From: Sialis fuliginosa
Lineage: Eukaryota; Arthropoda; Insecta; Megaloptera; Sialidae
Length of the DNA stretch: 64,000 nt
Assembly: GCA_961205875.1 (NCBI GenBank)
Contig: OY540813.1
Location: forward strand, 35,249,001-35,313,000
Direction: 5' to 3'
Shown: piece by piece, positions 62,736 through 64,000 of the stretch
Numbering within the stretch: the stretch's first letter is position 1
Layout: each line of letters begins with the position of its first letter
The notes under the pieces: model-generated
What the model was told of the DNA's origin: nothing
What the model saw: the letters and a program-made list of their open reading frames with translations, nothing else
Databases searched by the model: none
Position numbers and translations under genes: made by a program

Positions 62736-62860
62736 TAAATTTCCTATAATATGGGTCTACTACGTTTGTTGTAAAATATTCCCTTACAAAGATTTATCTA
62801 AATTAATTTAAAAAATTCGTGTTTTGTTTTTCTAAATTGATATTTGATTGGATATATTAA

Positions 62861-62939
62861 GTGTCATTTTGACGTTTTAAATGTCACTTTGGCGTTTTAA
62901 ATGTCACTTTGACGTTTTAAATGTCATTTTGACATTTGC
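62861..62939. repeat. 20-bp tandem repeat, four units
   Basis: Units of ATGTCACTTTGACGTTTTAA, with the last two-thirds of the fourth unit altered. Each of units 1 and 3 has a TGACGT core. Confidence 0.9.
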
Positions 62940-64000
62940 ATAAATTTAGATTTAGATTGAAATTGTCAAAAAATTAAAAAAATATGAAAAAATATTCAGG
63001 TGCGTTTTAAGAAAAAATTCGAACTAAGATTTTTTAGTAAAATTTGTATAAAAATTAAATGGTTAACCAATGCCAGGCAATTTATCTGAACACTATCGGT
63101 TTTAGTGTATTTAGCACGAGGAAGCACTGTGCATTTACTTGGCAGATGTTTTTTTAAATTAAACTGGCTATAACTTTTTTTCTGTGGCATTGATCGATTG
63201 GGAATTTGGTGTGACTATTTAATAGTGTAAGTAGTTTATATTTTCAAAGTTTGGCAAAAAAATATCTGTGCGCTTCAGAAATAACTAACATTTAATATTT
63301 TTTTTGGCCTCGTTTATAAACCTTTGAATAACGCCGTAATTTTCAATAACTCAATTAATATGCTATTTGTTATCAATTGCAAATTTTACTCTCTACACAA
63401 TTAGTTCCATACATTTTTTTCGTGCGATATACCGTTTTCAAGAAAATCGAGAACATAAGTTGAGAGTTATACACTAAGGGTAGTTTTTTCAATATAGGGG
63501 TTGAATTAAAAATTTGATTACAGATAATGGTTTATTATAACAAACTATAGATATTTGGTAACATCTTTCCCAATTTTTAACTTCGTCAATGTTTTTCTCT
63601 GCACAGTGTTAATTTCCATAGCTTACTCTGTACAACAATATTGATGTAAAATGTCATTTTTTTGAGCACTTTAAAATTTAATATTTCTGTGATATATAAT
63701 CCTATTAAAATTTAATTTTCAGAGAGTTTGCAAATTATTATCCTCTAAAATTAGTGTTACTTATTTTTTATCAATTCTTCACATTAGGGCCAGAAAAAAA
63801 TCAAAACTAGCTTATTTTTCGTCGGCCCCTCTAAAAATAAATTTTCGCGTAGATTTATTAACCATTTAGAATAAAGATAACAAAAAATACTTTTCATAAA
63901 AGTTGTAGCACATAAAACTTTACGTATTTTGATGTGATGGTACTTGCATGTATCTTCATTTGTTTAGGAGATATCTTGATTATACCAACTTACGAAAAAA
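62940..64000. other. AT-rich sequence, no gene seen
   Basis: No supported coding region or repeat boundary. The 64-residue minus-strand frame at 62996-63190 shows no domain. Confidence 0.5.

Overview
The window is a eukaryotic, AT-rich and repeat-dense segment carrying a replication-dependent histone gene cluster. Eighteen uninterrupted histone genes are visible: four H4, four H3, four H1, three H2A and three H2B. None has an intron, and each is followed by a histone-type 3' stem-loop and a purine-rich AAAAGAG-like downstream element instead of an obvious poly(A) design. The H4 (MTGRGKGG start), H2B (MPPK start, YTSSK end) and H2A (124 residues) proteins are insect-like. The AT-richness and repeat content suggest an insect, possibly a hemipteran such as an aphid; the species is an inference and was not checked.

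Layout. Unit A (about 1.9-8.7 kb): H2A(-) H2B(+) H4(-) H3(+) H1(+). A mobile-element block follows (8.8-17.7 kb), then two H2B pseudogenes. Unit B (18.7-29.7 kb): H4(-) H3(+) H1(+) H2B(-) H2A(+), stretched by two large foldback elements between H3 and H1. A nested Helitron-like block and relics of H3, H1 and H2B flanks follow (29.7-34.7 kb). Unit C (35.2-43.2 kb): H4(-) H3(+) H1(+) H2B(-) H2A(+), with a foldback element between H1 and H2B. A second mobile block (43.3-54.6 kb) holds Helitron-like elements, a mariner-like element and a captured exon resembling BRX1. Unit D (55.5-61 kb): an H3 3'UTR relic, H1(+), H4(-), H3(+), then an H1 remnant lacking its coding region.

How it works. H4/H3 and H2A/H2B are divergent pairs sharing short promoters with CCAAT boxes and TATA boxes on both sides. 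H1 has its own long conserved upstream region of about 650-900 bp. The products would be the four core histones and linker histone made in S phase. The core histone proteins are identical between copies, except one H2A C-terminal residue. H1 tails vary from 196 to 221 residues. This fits concerted evolution or strong selection on core histones.

Most striking non-gene content: (1) H1 ghosts in which the H1 upstream region is joined directly to the last H1 codons and 3'UTR, with the same breakpoint in three units; (2) three chimeric Helitron-like elements of 3.7-4.5 kb, one inserted exactly at the 5' end of an older copy; (3) four long foldback elements, one dated by an 8-bp duplication and an empty paralogous site; (4) a BRX1-like exon with its splice acceptor inside a TIR element inside a mariner inside a Helitron; (5) variant histone stem-loops, including a compensatory base-pair change.
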